Source: CAYSFW01 sp050329935 (GTDB lineage Bacteria > Pseudomonadota > Gammaproteobacteria > UWMA-0217). Taken from it: DNA of 64,000 nt. The stretch covers positions 1 through 64,000 of the forward strand of contig JBHJOI010000025.1 in the NCBI GenBank assembly GCA_050329935.1, written 5' to 3'. This document shows positions 18,244 to 27,432 of the stretch, one piece after another. The notes below the pieces were generated by a model. It did no database searches and had not been told where the DNA came from. It saw only the letters and a program-made list of their open reading frames with translations. The translations under genes and the position numbers were made by a program. Positions within the stretch are counted from its first letter, which is position 1. Every line of letters begins with the position of its first letter.

Positions 18244-18455
18244 ATAAGGATCCCGAGTGCTTTCCGCTCCGCTTCGCGTGCGCGGACTAATACTGTTTCG
18301 ATGCTTTCCCCCGCCCGGAGATCCGTAGGGGTTGGGGAGAAGTTGTTTTTAATCAGCAGGTCATGCCCCCAGTCCAAGCGTTCTGCCGCAGCCATACCAT
18401 CGGTAAACCGCTAGTCGGCACTTCTCGATTGCCGCGTCGCGCACCTGGATTCGCC

Positions 18456-21400
18456 TTATCCACCGAAATTCGCATTGGCCGTGCGATCGCGCTTGAACCA
18501 TGACCGGCGCGTGGGCCGGCGCTGGTTGAGGTAGCTGCGCGGCATGAACAGGCGGTACAGGATCGGCACGATGAACAGTGTCAGTACGGTCGAGACCGCG
18601 AGGCCCCAGACGATCGCAGTGGCAACCGGACCCCACAGCAGCGATTTGCCGCCGAGCCCGGTGGCGAGCGCGAACAAGCCGGCGATAGTGGTGGTGGCGG
18701 TGATCAGGATCGGCACGATGCGCCGTCGCGCGGCGTAGAGGATGGCGTGCAGCACCGACATGCCGCCGCGCAGGCGGTCGTTGGCGGCGTGGATCAGCAC
18801 GATCGCGGCGTTGACCGCGATGCCGGTGAGCGCGACGACGCCATACATGGTGAACAGCGACAACGGGTTGGCGGTGACCAGCAGACCGATCACCACGCCG
18901 ACGAACGCCATCGGCACCGTGATCAGGATCATCAGCGGCTGGATGTAGCTGCGAAACTGGGTGCCGACGATCGCGTACATTAGCAGTACGCCGAACAACA
19001 TCAGCTTGCCGATCGAGCCAAGGCTTTCCTCGATATCGTCGAGTTCGCCCGAAAAATCGAGTTGGATACTCGGAAACCGCGCGCCGAGCGTGCGCCACTC
19101 GTCCTGGATGTGGCGGTTGGCGGTCACGGTGTCGGTCTGCGATTTGTCGATGTCGGCCTCGACCGTGATCGTGCGCAGGAAGTTGTAATGGCGAACATTG
19201 CCGAGCCCCGGTTGGTTGACCGCGTGCACCAGTTCCCCGAGCGGCACGCTGCCACCGGTGGGGAGCGGCAGGCGCCGATCGAGTACGGCGCCCGCGCTGG
19301 TTTGGCGTGACCGTTGCGCGCGCACGCGGACTTCAACCTTTTCGCCCGCGTCCTGCAACGAGGTGATGATCTCGCCGTCGACCCACAGCCGGATCGCCCG
19401 CAAGACGTCCTGCGGACTGAGCCCGGCGCGGCGCACCGCGTCGGAATCAAGTCGCAGGACCATTTCGTCGAGGCCCGGACTGTCGTCGTCGCTGATATCC
19501 GAGGCCCAGCCGGTACCCGCCAGCAGGGTCTTGAGCGCGGAGGCCGCGGCGCGGATCTCCTCGAGTTCGCTGCCGCGCACCTTGACGCTGATTGGCTTCG
19601 CGGTCGGGGGACCGCCGGCGATCCGCAAGAACCAGATCTTTACCGGACCGAGCACGTTGGTCACGTCCCCGCGCATCGCATCGATCAGCTCGTCGACTTC
19701 GCGCATGCCGTTCGTGTGCGGGTTGAGCGCGACCAGTACCTGACCGTAATGGCCGCCACGGAACGGCGCCGTTTCGGTCATCATCGTCCCGCTGTAAGCG
19801 ACCGCGCTGCGCAGATCGCGCGGTTCGAGGTGGCGGCGAGCATGCGCTTCGATTTCGAGTACTTTGTCGAGGGTGACTTCAAGCGGCGTGCCGTTGGCCA
19901 TTTCGACGTTAATATAAAAAAGCCTGAGCGGATCGCTGGCGAAGAAATCCGTCTTGACCAACAGGCGTTTGACCGCCGGATCGTTCAATAGCGCCGGATT
20001 CACCTGACCGGCGAACGCTGACACCAGCGCCAGTGCGAAGAGAAGAAGGAACCCGCCGAGCCACAACCGCGGCCAGCGCATCGCGCGGATCAAGGCGCGC
20101 GTGTAGCGCACCCGCAACAGATGCAGCCACCGCGCGCGGAGCCTTTGCACGCGCGAGGGGCGATCGAATCCGATCCGGGCTGAAACCACATGGATCGGCA
20201 GCATCCAGTAGGCCTCAATCAGGCTGATCGTGAGCGCAATCGTGACCACCAGCGGGATGACCAGCATGAACTTGCCGAGAATGCCCGGCAGCAGCATCAG
20301 CGGCAGAAACGCGGCGATGGTCGTCAACACCGAGGCCGTCACCGGTGACGCGACCTCGCGCAGGGTGTCCAGCGCCGCCTGCATGCCTTGCCAGCCGCGT
20401 TGCAGGCGATAGAACATGCCCTCGGCTATCACCACGGTGTCGTCCACCAGCATGCCGAGGCTGATCACCACCCCGAGCAACACCATCACATTGAGCGTTT
20501 GTCCCAGCGCGGCGAGCGCCCAGAACGTTCCCGCGAGGATGAACGGAATCCCGATCGAAACCAGCGCCGCGATGCGAAAGCCGAGAAACGCCCAGGTCAC
20601 CAGCAGTACGAGCAGCAAGCCGTAGGCCGCGTTGGTCTGCATGATTCGCAGTGCGTTGCGGGTGATTTCGGTTTGATCGTCGGCGAGGACCAGACGCACC
20701 CCGGCGCTCGCAACGTACTGATTTCGTTCATCCACGTAGCGTTGCAGGGCGTCGACCAGTTTCAGCGTATTGGCGGAGGCTTGTTTGGTCACGGCGAGCA
20801 TCACTGCCGGCTGCCCCTCGTAGCGCACCAGGTTTTGCGGCCGCTCCCGCGAGCGAATGACCCTAGCCACGTCGCCGAGCCGAATCTCACCCGGCGCGCC
20901 GACGATCGGCAAGTCGGCCAGGTAGGTGGGATCGGCGCGACTGCCGGCCACGCGCACCACCCAGTCGCGAGCCTCGACGTCGACCGTCCCCGCCGACAGG
21001 TCGCGATAGTAGAGCGCGACGGTGTCGGCCAGCGCGGTCGGCGCGAGCCCGAGCTGTTCGAGTGCCCCTGGGTCGAAGTTCACCTGAAGTTCCGGGTTGT
21101 GAACCGCCGTGCCGATGATGCGGTCGACGCCCTTGATCCGCTCCAGATCCTTTTGCACCAACTCGGCCTGTTTACGCAGGTTTTCGTCGTCGGCCGGGCC
21201 GGTCACCACGATCGTCGCGGACGGGAAGGCGTTGGCCGTCGTGATCTCGAAAATAAATGGCGATTCTGCCTCGTCGGGCAGCTCGCGCTCCTTGTTCTGG
21301 ATCTCGCGCCGGAGGTCGTTCACCCGTTTGTCGAAGACCCGTTCGGGGATGTCATTGAACCGCACCAGAATGCTCGAGATGCTCTCGCGGCTGGTCGAGG

Positions 21401-21635
21401 ACACGAACTTGATATCCGAGACGCTTCGAATCGCATCCTCGAGCACATCGGTCACGCGCTTTTCGACGTCCTCGGCGGCCATGCCCGGAACCACCGTCGT
21501 GATGTCGATCCAGTTGAAATTGATGGTCGGATCCTGTTCGCGTGGCAATTGCGCGTAGGACAGGAACCCGATCAGCAGCACCAGCACGAAGGTGAGGTTC
21601 GCGAGGACGTGGTTTTCGAACAGCTTGGTCAGCAT
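18456..21635 (-). CDS. RND efflux permease (AcrB/MexB-like superfamily)
   Basis: A 1059-aa inner-membrane pump subunit with a first membrane helix (FVLVLLIGFLSYAQLP), a large periplasmic loop, and TM4 with the proton-relay motif SLGMLVDDTVVIAEG (adjacent Asp pair). The second half repeats the layout and ends with FIVPILYRLF. It takes up substrate from the periplasm or membrane and exports it through a tripartite channel driven by protons. It forms an operon with the upstream adaptor gene (73-base gap); no outer-membrane channel gene is adjacent. Sequence alone does not settle drug versus other substrate; there is no heavy-metal-type charged motif in TM4. Confidence 0.93.
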   Translation of the reverse strand: MLTKLFENHVLANLTFVLVLLIGFLSYAQLPREQDPTINFNWIDITTVVPGMAAEDVEKRVTDVLEDAIRSVSDIKFVSSTSRESISSILVRFNDIPERVFDKRVNDLRREIQNKERELPDEAESPFIFEITTANAFPSATIVVTGPADDENLRKQAELVQKDLERIKGVDRIIGTAVHNPELQVNFDPGALEQLGLAPTALADTVALYYRDLSAGTVDVEARDWVVRVAGSRADPTYLADLPIVGAPGEIRLGDVARVIRSRERPQNLVRYEGQPAVMLAVTKQASANTLKLVDALQRYVDERNQYVASAGVRLVLADDQTEITRNALRIMQTNAAYGLLLVLLVTWAFLGFRIAALVSIGIPFILAGTFWALAALGQTLNVMVLLGVVISLGMLVDDTVVIAEGMFYRLQRGWQGMQAALDTLREVASPVTASVLTTIAAFLPLMLLPGILGKFMLVIPLVVTIALTISLIEAYWMLPIHVVSARIGFDRPSRVQRLRARWLHLLRVRYTRALIRAMRWPRLWLGGFLLLFALALVSAFAGQVNPALLNDPAVKRLLVKTDFFASDPLRLFYINVEMANGTPLEVTLDKVLEIEAHARRHLEPRDLRSAVAYSGTMMTETAPFRGGHYGQVLVALNPHTNGMREVDELIDAMRGDVTNVLGPVKIWFLRIAGGPPTAKPISVKVRGSELEEIRAAASALKTLLAGTGWASDISDDDSPGLDEMVLRLDSDAVRRAGLSPQDVLRAIRLWVDGEIITSLQDAGEKVEVRVRAQRSRQTSAGAVLDRRLPLPTGGSVPLGELVHAVNQPGLGNVRHYNFLRTITVEADIDKSQTDTVTANRHIQDEWRTLGARFPSIQLDFSGELDDIEESLGSIGKLMLFGVLLMYAIVGTQFRSYIQPLMILITVPMAFVGVVIGLLVTANPLSLFTMYGVVALTGIAVNAAIVLIHAANDRLRGGMSVLHAILYAARRRIVPILITATTTIAGLFALATGLGGKSLLWGPVATAIVWGLAVSTVLTLFIVPILYRLFMPRSYLNQRRPTRRSWFKRDRTANANFGG

Positions 21636-21708
21636 CGTTCAGTCGGACAGTTCGTGGTGGATTTGAGGCCGAATCGCGCCCCGCGCGGCACGTGAACGCG
21701 GGGGTGGT

Positions 21709-22689
21709 TCAGCGGATCTCGACCGCGTCTCCATCTTTCAGGCCGAAACGATTGTCGACGATGATCCGGGTGTTCGCTGGCAGTTCGCCGATGGGCGCGG
21801 GGTGACCGAGTTCGGCGTTCGGCAACGCGATAAACCGGGCGTGGTCACCGGGCTCCGCGATCAGCACGCCGACCGTGCCATCGCGTTGCGTCAGCAGATC
21901 GGCTGGCAGGTGCGGCCGGTTCGAGCGCCAAGTGACGCGGCCAGCGGTGCCCGAGGCGGCATGGCCATGGGAGAATCGCAGTCGAACTTCACGGGTACGC
22001 GCCCCGGATTCGATCCAGGGGGCGATCGTTCGGACGGTCACCGGAAGGGTTTCGCCCGCGTGCTCGAAACGAATTTCGCGCGCCGCGGTGAGTCCATCGA
22101 CTCGCGCTGCCGGCACCTGCGCGGAGACCTCGAGTTGTTGCGTATCGAGCAGTTCCAACAGCGGCGTTCCGGGTGTCGCGAGCTGACCTTCGCCGGCGAG
22201 TCGGGCGTGAACCGCGCCAGCGAAGGGCGCCTTGATGACGCAACGTTCGACCTGCAAGCGGGCTTGTTGTTGTGCGACGCGCGCCTGGGCAAGTTCAGCC
22301 TCGGCTTGATTGACCGCTTGCTCGGCGATATTGCTGCTCTGCTTCAAGGATTGTGCGCGACGCGATTCTTTCTCGGCGAGCGTCGCGCGCACCGACGCGC
22401 TTTGCACCGCGAGTTCGTGGTCGCGGCAGTCCAGCCGCGCGAGGGTTTGGCCCGGTTTCACAACATCGCCGACCTGACCCGCGATCATCTCGATCGTTGC
22501 CGTGATCTGCGCGCTCAGCGTGCTGAGATTCAGGCTGGTGACCGTGGCCGGGACTGAGCTTTCCGGTAGAAATGTCAGGGTGTCCAGCGGTTTGGCGGTG
22601 ACCTGCACGGGACTGGCGTGGAGTGTCGCGGTAATCGCGCTCAGACAGAGCGTCCCGATCAAAGCCGGCAAATATCGACTCGCGCGCAT
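21709..22689 (-). CDS. RND efflux periplasmic adaptor (membrane-fusion protein)
   Basis: A 326-aa adaptor linking the downstream RND permease to an outer-membrane channel. It has a signal peptide (RYLPALIGTLCLSAITATLHAS) and a first lipoyl half-motif GQVGDVVKPGQTLARLDCRD. An alpha-helical hairpin follows (VRATLAEKESRRAQSLKQ through EAELAQARVAQQQARL), then the second lipoyl half CVIKAPFAGAVHARLAGEGQ and beta-barrel domains. The ATG at 22689 precedes the signal peptide; the frame is open 37 codons further upstream without similarity. First gene of the two-gene operon. Confidence 0.9.
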   Translation of the reverse strand: MRASRYLPALIGTLCLSAITATLHASPVQVTAKPLDTLTFLPESSVPATVTSLNLSTLSAQITATIEMIAGQVGDVVKPGQTLARLDCRDHELAVQSASVRATLAEKESRRAQSLKQSSNIAEQAVNQAEAELAQARVAQQQARLQVERCVIKAPFAGAVHARLAGEGQLATPGTPLLELLDTQQLEVSAQVPAARVDGLTAAREIRFEHAGETLPVTVRTIAPWIESGARTREVRLRFSHGHAASGTAGRVTWRSNRPHLPADLLTQRDGTVGVLIAEPGDHARFIALPNAELGHPAPIGELPANTRIIVDNRFGLKDGDAVEIR

Positions 22690-22929
22690 GCGGTGGTTCC
22701 AGAAGTGCGACGCGACGAAGCCTAGCAGAGGTAGCGAAAATCCGCGCGGGTTCCGCGACCACGGACACGAAGTGCCACGAGGGGTTGCCTTGCCAGCCAA
22801 GCGGCGTGGCGTATGACATAAATCAAGCTTGTCGGAGAATTCCTACCCGCCGGCGGGGCAAATGAGTAGCGGGTCACATTTCGTGTTGGGGGGATTCCCT
22901 AGAATACCGAGAGGCCGAAACGACGGGCT

Positions 22930-24870
22930 ATGAGTGGTCTAGTCGGTGTGAAGAAACGGGTAGTCATACAATCTAATCATGCGATGAATTCCTATGCGTT
23001 GGCGACGGTCGGGTTGGATGCCGCGACGCTTACCTTGCAGCAGGTTGTGCTGGAACTGGCTTGCGGAACCGAGCTCTCGGATTGGCGTACCGTCGGGTCG
23101 CCGACGGACGCCGATGCGTTGCTGATCGATGTCGAGAGTGCGGCCGGTGATGCGTTTTGGGCCGCGGTAAAACCGTCGGCGGATACCGACTTGCCGGTTG
23201 TGCTGCTGACCCGTAATGAACCCGATGCCCACTCGCCGGCGCGCCAAATTCGTCTACCTTCGAGCTATCCCGCGCTGGTGGGTGCGCTCAGAAGCGTCGA
23301 ACGATCGTTGCGACACGCGCACCGGCGCGGCCAAGCATGGCGATTTTCTGAGTCTGGTCTGCGTCCAGAGGCACCCGCCGCGTCGCCGGGCGTGCCCGAA
23401 GTCACGCAGCCGACCGACGTGATGCCGGCGCCTGTCGCGGCGGTTAGTTTCGTCGATGCGATACCAGCGTCTGTCCTGGCGGCTGAACCCCTTGGTGCGA
23501 TAGCGCCTGCCGTGGCCGCCGAACCGATCGGGGCGGCCGAGACCCAGTGCTCCGAGGTGGATCCGATCGATGCGGTGCCAATGCCAGTTGCGATCGCGGT
23601 CGACGCGGCGCCAACGCCTGCCGCGCTCGAATCGTCGGTTGAGCAACCTCGTGCCGATGAATCGGAGGCGCGAAGCGGAGTCGAATTGCCTGCTTCGACC
23701 CGGGATCTCGATCCGCATCCGACGGGCGAAATCATCGCGCAACTCATCAGCGACTTTTACCGACCCGATCCGGAACGTGCCGCTTTGAAAGCCCCGATGC
23801 GTGCGGTGGGTACGCAAGGTGGCGGGTTATCCGTGTCCGCCATCGCGCGGCGCGAGGCCGCACCGGCGACCGGTCCGACTTCGACCATGGTCCCGGCGTT
23901 GGCCGGAGCGGTGGGGCCTGCGGCTGCGTTCGAGCTGACCGAGCCGGCACGGCAGCGTGAGCCGGAGCGGGTAGCGGCTGAAGCGACCCTTGCCGGCGGG
24001 CGCGATATCGTGGATAGGACGCGTGTATCGCCCGCGTCACCGCCAGTCGCGGCGCGGGTCGATGATCCGCGCGCCACGGTCGTGTCGATCGATGGTTTCA
24101 GTCGTGGCCACGACGCACCGGTGGGTATGCGCGCCGCGGGGCAACCGCCGGTGCTGCAGATTCGGGCGCAGGTGTCGCTACCCTCGCCGAACCCGATCCG
24201 CGCATTGGCGAGGCCTGCACGGTTGTTCCGACCCCAGGTTCGGCTGCTTGGGCTGGTGCGGGCACTCGTCGCCCAAGGTCATGCAACGGAGGTCATTTCG
24301 GAAGACTATCCGCCGATCCAGATTCTGCCGATCACCGGAACATTTATATATCCGGCAGCGTTGGACGCGTTTCCCGACCTCTATAAAGTGCCGGTTTGGC
24401 GCTTTCAAACGCGGGATATCGCCGACGGCCAGCTGTTGGAGGGCGTTACACCGCGTCCGTTGTGGCAGCTGTTTTACTGCGCGGCACTATATGGCTCGAA
24501 GGGCCGATTGTGTCAGTACGCGGATCCGGAAGGTCTGATTCGCTTGCGGAAAGCGCCGGATTTTTCCAGCGTGCCGCACACACCGGATCACCTGCGGCTG
24601 GCCGCGTTCATGACGGCGCGGGCGGCCGATCTCGAAGCGATCGCGACCGAGACCGGGGTGGACTATGCGACCCTGATCAGTTTTCACAATGCCTGTTGCG
24701 AACTGCAGCTGATTCAGCTCGCGGAACCGAGCAAGGCGCATCGATCGCCCGACGCGCCCGAGTATTGTCCCTACGGCGCGTGCCCCAAGCGGGCGCGGCG
24801 AAGGTCCGGCTTTTTCGAACGGTTGCGCGCGACCCTCCAACGTCTGGTCGCGACGCAGAATTCAAGCTGA
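22930..24870 (+). CDS. Unknown protein: receiver-like N-terminus, long low-complexity linker, winged-helix-like C-terminus
   Basis: A 646-aa protein of unrecognised family. Residues about 19-130 have the strand/helix rhythm of a degenerate response-regulator receiver: DADALLIDVES with a possible acceptor Asp, LPVVLLTRN, then a final helix. Residues about 135-430 are a long Ala/Pro/Val/Glu-rich linker. Residues about 440-600 form a conserved-looking helical domain, including PLWQLFYCAALYGSKGRL and an HTH-like segment DLEAIATETGVDYATLISFH. The tail has Cys-rich EYCPYGACPKRARRR. It is first in a five-gene operon with roadblock and globin genes, suggesting a scaffold or output role. A second possible start is the ATG at 22984. 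The fold calls are inference. Confidence 0.6.
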   Translation: MSGLVGVKKRVVIQSNHAMNSYALATVGLDAATLTLQQVVLELACGTELSDWRTVGSPTDADALLIDVESAAGDAFWAAVKPSADTDLPVVLLTRNEPDAHSPARQIRLPSSYPALVGALRSVERSLRHAHRRGQAWRFSESGLRPEAPAASPGVPEVTQPTDVMPAPVAAVSFVDAIPASVLAAEPLGAIAPAVAAEPIGAAETQCSEVDPIDAVPMPVAIAVDAAPTPAALESSVEQPRADESEARSGVELPASTRDLDPHPTGEIIAQLISDFYRPDPERAALKAPMRAVGTQGGGLSVSAIARREAAPATGPTSTMVPALAGAVGPAAAFELTEPARQREPERVAAEATLAGGRDIVDRTRVSPASPPVAARVDDPRATVVSIDGFSRGHDAPVGMRAAGQPPVLQIRAQVSLPSPNPIRALARPARLFRPQVRLLGLVRALVAQGHATEVISEDYPPIQILPITGTFIYPAALDAFPDLYKVPVWRFQTRDIADGQLLEGVTPRPLWQLFYCAALYGSKGRLCQYADPEGLIRLRKAPDFSSVPHTPDHLRLAAFMTARAADLEAIATETGVDYATLISFHNACCELQLIQLAEPSKAHRSPDAPEYCPYGACPKRARRRSGFFERLRATLQRLVATQNSS

Positions 24871-24937
24871 GCAACACCGAAACGCCACCTTGAGTGGCGT
24901 GGATCTCGACCCGAAACCACCCAAGCAGGATAAGTCC

Positions 24938-25306
24938 ATGAGCAAGAACGACGAACTGAAGCGTATCCACACCGAGCTGCGCGAAAATGTCCCGGATATT
25001 TCCGGAGTCATGATCGCGAGCAACGAAGGACTCTCGATTTCAACCGACTTTCCCGAGGAAGAGGCGGTGCGCGTGGCGGCGGTCAGTGCCGCGGCCTCGG
25101 GCCTCGGCGGGCGTATCGCGTCGAACGCGGCGCTGGGCGAAACGCAAGAGGTGATGGTCAAGGGCCGCGATGGTCTGATGTTGATTTATCTGGCAGGGCC
25201 GCGCGGTGTGCTGGCGGTGCGGGCTTCGGCGCGGGGCAACCTGGGTCTGGTCAGGCTCGAGGCGAGCGCCGCGGCCGCCGAGGTCACTCGTATTCTGAAT
25301 ATGTAA
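24938..25306 (+). CDS. Roadblock/LC7 (MglB-like) domain protein
   Basis: A 122-aa single-domain roadblock/LC7 protein. The fold pattern is visible as VPDISGVMIASNEGLSIST, a long helix with AAVSAAASGLGGRI, EVMVKGRDGLMLIYLAG and a final helix EASAAAAEVTRIL. Bacterial members such as MglB regulate small Ras-like GTPases in polarity and motility, or act as dimeric platforms. No GTPase gene is in this operon. AGGA lies seven bases before the ATG at 24938. The gap to the downstream globin gene is only 23 bases. Confidence 0.85.
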   Translation: MSKNDELKRIHTELRENVPDISGVMIASNEGLSISTDFPEEEAVRVAAVSAAASGLGGRIASNAALGETQEVMVKGRDGLMLIYLAGPRGVLAVRASARGNLGLVRLEASAAAAEVTRILNM

Positions 25307-25329
25307 CTTGCCTGGTAGGGGCCGATCGC

Positions 25330-25899
25330 ATGACTGATCATTTAACCGCCGAGATTCTCGACCAGATTCCCGATTCCGTGCGTTTCAATCAAGAAGACGC
25401 AGAAGTTCTCATCCGGAACAAGGCGATCCTACTGACCTGGGAGGATGGGCTGGTTCAGGGCTTTTACGATCACCTGTTCCAGCATCCCACGACGCGACTG
25501 GTATTCAACGATGACGAGCGTCCGCAACGCGAACAGACGCTGCGGGATTGGTACCAGCGCACGCTGTCGGGTCCGTTCGATTTGCGTTACTGGCAGTGGC
25601 AGACCTACGTCGGGTTGGTGCATATCAAGCGTCGCGTCAATAACGCGATGGTTGCCGGCATGTGGGGCTGGATCCAGACCTACCTTGGCAAGCGCGCGCT
25701 AGAATCATTCCCGGCCGACGAGGCCTTGAAGCTGATCAAGGCCGTGCACGCACTACAGGCGGTGGTGCTGGCGCTGATCGCGGAGAGCTATCAACGCAAT
25801 ATGTTCACCGCGGTCGACAAGGCGGCGGGTCTCAACGAGATTCTGCTGTATCGCTTGGTGAGCCTGGAGATCGACGACATGCTCTCGGCGGCACGTTAG
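25330..25899 (+). CDS. Protoglobin-domain haem protein (single-domain gas sensor candidate)
   Basis: A 189-aa protein that is a protoglobin/globin-coupled-sensor globin and nothing else. The globin B/C region is LVQGFYDHLFQHPTTRLVF, and the proximal-His segment is YWQWQTYVGLVHIKRRVN, with His98 as the likely haem ligand (family motif VGxxHxR). The terminal helices extend to residue 189. In globin-coupled sensors this domain binds O2, NO or CO and drives an attached output domain. Here no output domain is attached, so signalling would have to pass to the roadblock or other operon partners; that is inference. A Shine-Dalgarno AGGGG precedes the ATG. Confidence 0.82.
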   Translation: MTDHLTAEILDQIPDSVRFNQEDAEVLIRNKAILLTWEDGLVQGFYDHLFQHPTTRLVFNDDERPQREQTLRDWYQRTLSGPFDLRYWQWQTYVGLVHIKRRVNNAMVAGMWGWIQTYLGKRALESFPADEALKLIKAVHALQAVVLALIAESYQRNMFTAVDKAAGLNEILLYRLVSLEIDDMLSAAR

Positions 25900-25913
25900 C
25901 GGTCGGAGCGGGT

Positions 25914-26672
25914 ATGGATAGAGACGCGGTGTTCGAACTGGTGACCGGCGAACCGGCCTCGGACGGTCCGCTCGGCGCGGCCGAAGGGTTTTGGATCGAG
26001 CGTGCGCTGTTGCCGGTGAATCGGAACATCTTGCCCGATCCGGAACGCTCGGGAGCCTGGACCGACCAGGCCGATCTGCTCGAGCGCAAGATCTGCCGTA
26101 ACCCTCGTGATCTGCTGAGTCACGCGCAACGCGTCGCGTTACACTTCGCCCGGAGTGACGCGGAGCGCTGTTTTCACGCGCTGGTCGATCTGAATATCGC
26201 GCTCGGCGCTCAGGGTCGGGCGTTGCGGGTCAACCTGCTGGAACAGACCCTGAGTCTGTTGCCGAAGGACCAGTTCGAATGGCTGCTGCAACGTCTCGAT
26301 AGCGGCGTTGATCCCCATGAGGTGGCGCCGCAAATGCAGGGCGTATTGCTGTCGCGACCGGTCGCGGGCGTAACCGCGATCGTCGCGGTCGACAATGATG
26401 AAACCAACAATCAAGACGCCGTGAAACAGGCCTGGGCGTGGATTGAACAAGGTCGTATCGACGACGCCCGCTTGCTGCTCGAGCGCGCGCTTGACGACGA
26501 TCCGGGCGATCCGATGGTTTGCATGGAGTTGCTGGCCTTGTATCGACGGCACGATCTGGCGGACGCGTTTGCCGCGACCTATGCGCGGCTGTCGGGTCGC
26601 CGGCTGGCGTTGCTGGAACTTTGGGACAAGTTGCATGCGCGCTTTAAGCTTCTGGCATCGGCATTCGTCTGA
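25914..26672 (+). CDS. Unknown protein with TPR-like helical repeats
   Basis: A 252-aa soluble protein with no signal peptide. The middle (AQRVALHFARSDAERCFHALVDLNIAL) and the C-terminal part (AWAWIEQGRIDDARLLLERALDDDPGDPM, then ELLALYRRHDLADAFAATYARL) have the helix pairs of TPR-like repeats. The latter half recalls the C-terminal domain of FimV-type proteins. It is probably a protein-interaction module. It is fourth in the roadblock/globin operon, 14 bases after the globin stop and six bases before the next start. The family was not recognised with certainty. Confidence 0.65.
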   Translation: MDRDAVFELVTGEPASDGPLGAAEGFWIERALLPVNRNILPDPERSGAWTDQADLLERKICRNPRDLLSHAQRVALHFARSDAERCFHALVDLNIALGAQGRALRVNLLEQTLSLLPKDQFEWLLQRLDSGVDPHEVAPQMQGVLLSRPVAGVTAIVAVDNDETNNQDAVKQAWAWIEQGRIDDARLLLERALDDDPGDPMVCMELLALYRRHDLADAFAATYARLSGRRLALLELWDKLHARFKLLASAFV

Positions 26673-26678
26673 GTAGCG

Positions 26679-27374
26679 ATGTCGGCTTATAAACTCATCG
26701 ATCAGTTTTTTTTGCAGCCGACCAGTGCCGGGGCGTTTTACGCGGTGACCGGCGATGAGCCCGAGCCGCTGCGCCGGTTGCTGCTCGCGCTGTTGGCCGA
26801 GGCGGCGACGCCGCGGGTGGATCTCCCCAAGCTGTGCTATTGGTTGGGCGTGGCCGACGACCAACAGGCGCTGCATCTGCTGCACCAGGCCCAGACCTTG
26901 GCCTGGGTGCAGGGCTATCGCGAGCCGCGCAACATCGTCGAAGCCGGCATTGGCCGGCAGTTGCAGGATCCGCTACGCCGACTGAGTTCGGTCGGCAAGG
27001 CGTTGCTCGTGGACGGCAATGGTTTTCCGTTGGCGCGGCATGGACTGGATGACGCGACCGTCGATGCGCTTTCGGCGCTCAGCGCGGACCTCGCCGCGGT
27101 GCAGACGCGCCACGCCGCGCGCCTCAAACAATGTCTGAAGATGCCGACCCAGGGTTGGGGTGCGCTCGATGCATTCGGCTCCAGTCGCATCGCGGTGTGG
27201 CCGCTGTTCGTCGGCGCCCGGCGTTTACTATTGGTGGTGCTGGGCGAGCCGCGCCTGAGCCAACCGGAATTCATCACGCTGGTTTGGATGCTGATCAATC
27301 GCTATGGCAGCAAGCTGAACGGCGGCGCTTCCGACACCGGCTTGAACCACCCAAGCGGATTAACGGGGTTTTGA
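26679..27374 (+). CDS. Unknown protein: winged-helix-like N-terminus plus roadblock-like C-terminus
   Basis: A 231-aa cytoplasmic protein. Residues about 28-85 look like a small winged helix (LRRLLLALLAEAATPRVDLP, LCYWLGVADDQQALHLLHQA). Residues about 100-215 have the order of a second, divergent roadblock/longin-like fold: SSVGKALLVDGNGFPLARHG, a helix, RIAVWPLFVGARRLLLVVLG and a final helix with FITLVWMLINRYG. It is last in the operon. It could pair with the canonical roadblock protein, as MglB-like proteins dimerise. The domain calls are by eye and moderate in certainty. Confidence 0.6.
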   Translation: MSAYKLIDQFFLQPTSAGAFYAVTGDEPEPLRRLLLALLAEAATPRVDLPKLCYWLGVADDQQALHLLHQAQTLAWVQGYREPRNIVEAGIGRQLQDPLRRLSSVGKALLVDGNGFPLARHGLDDATVDALSALSADLAAVQTRHAARLKQCLKMPTQGWGALDAFGSSRIAVWPLFVGARRLLLVVLGEPRLSQPEFITLVWMLINRYGSKLNGGASDTGLNHPSGLTGF

Positions 27375-27432
27375 CGAACCTCGCGAAAGCATCCGGCGGT
27401 CGCATTTGCAGTGTCTATGTCGGCCAATGCGC

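Noticed and set aside
20388..21695. Plus-strand frame opposite the RND permease
   Set aside because: Shadow frame; the opposite strand carries clear RND motifs.
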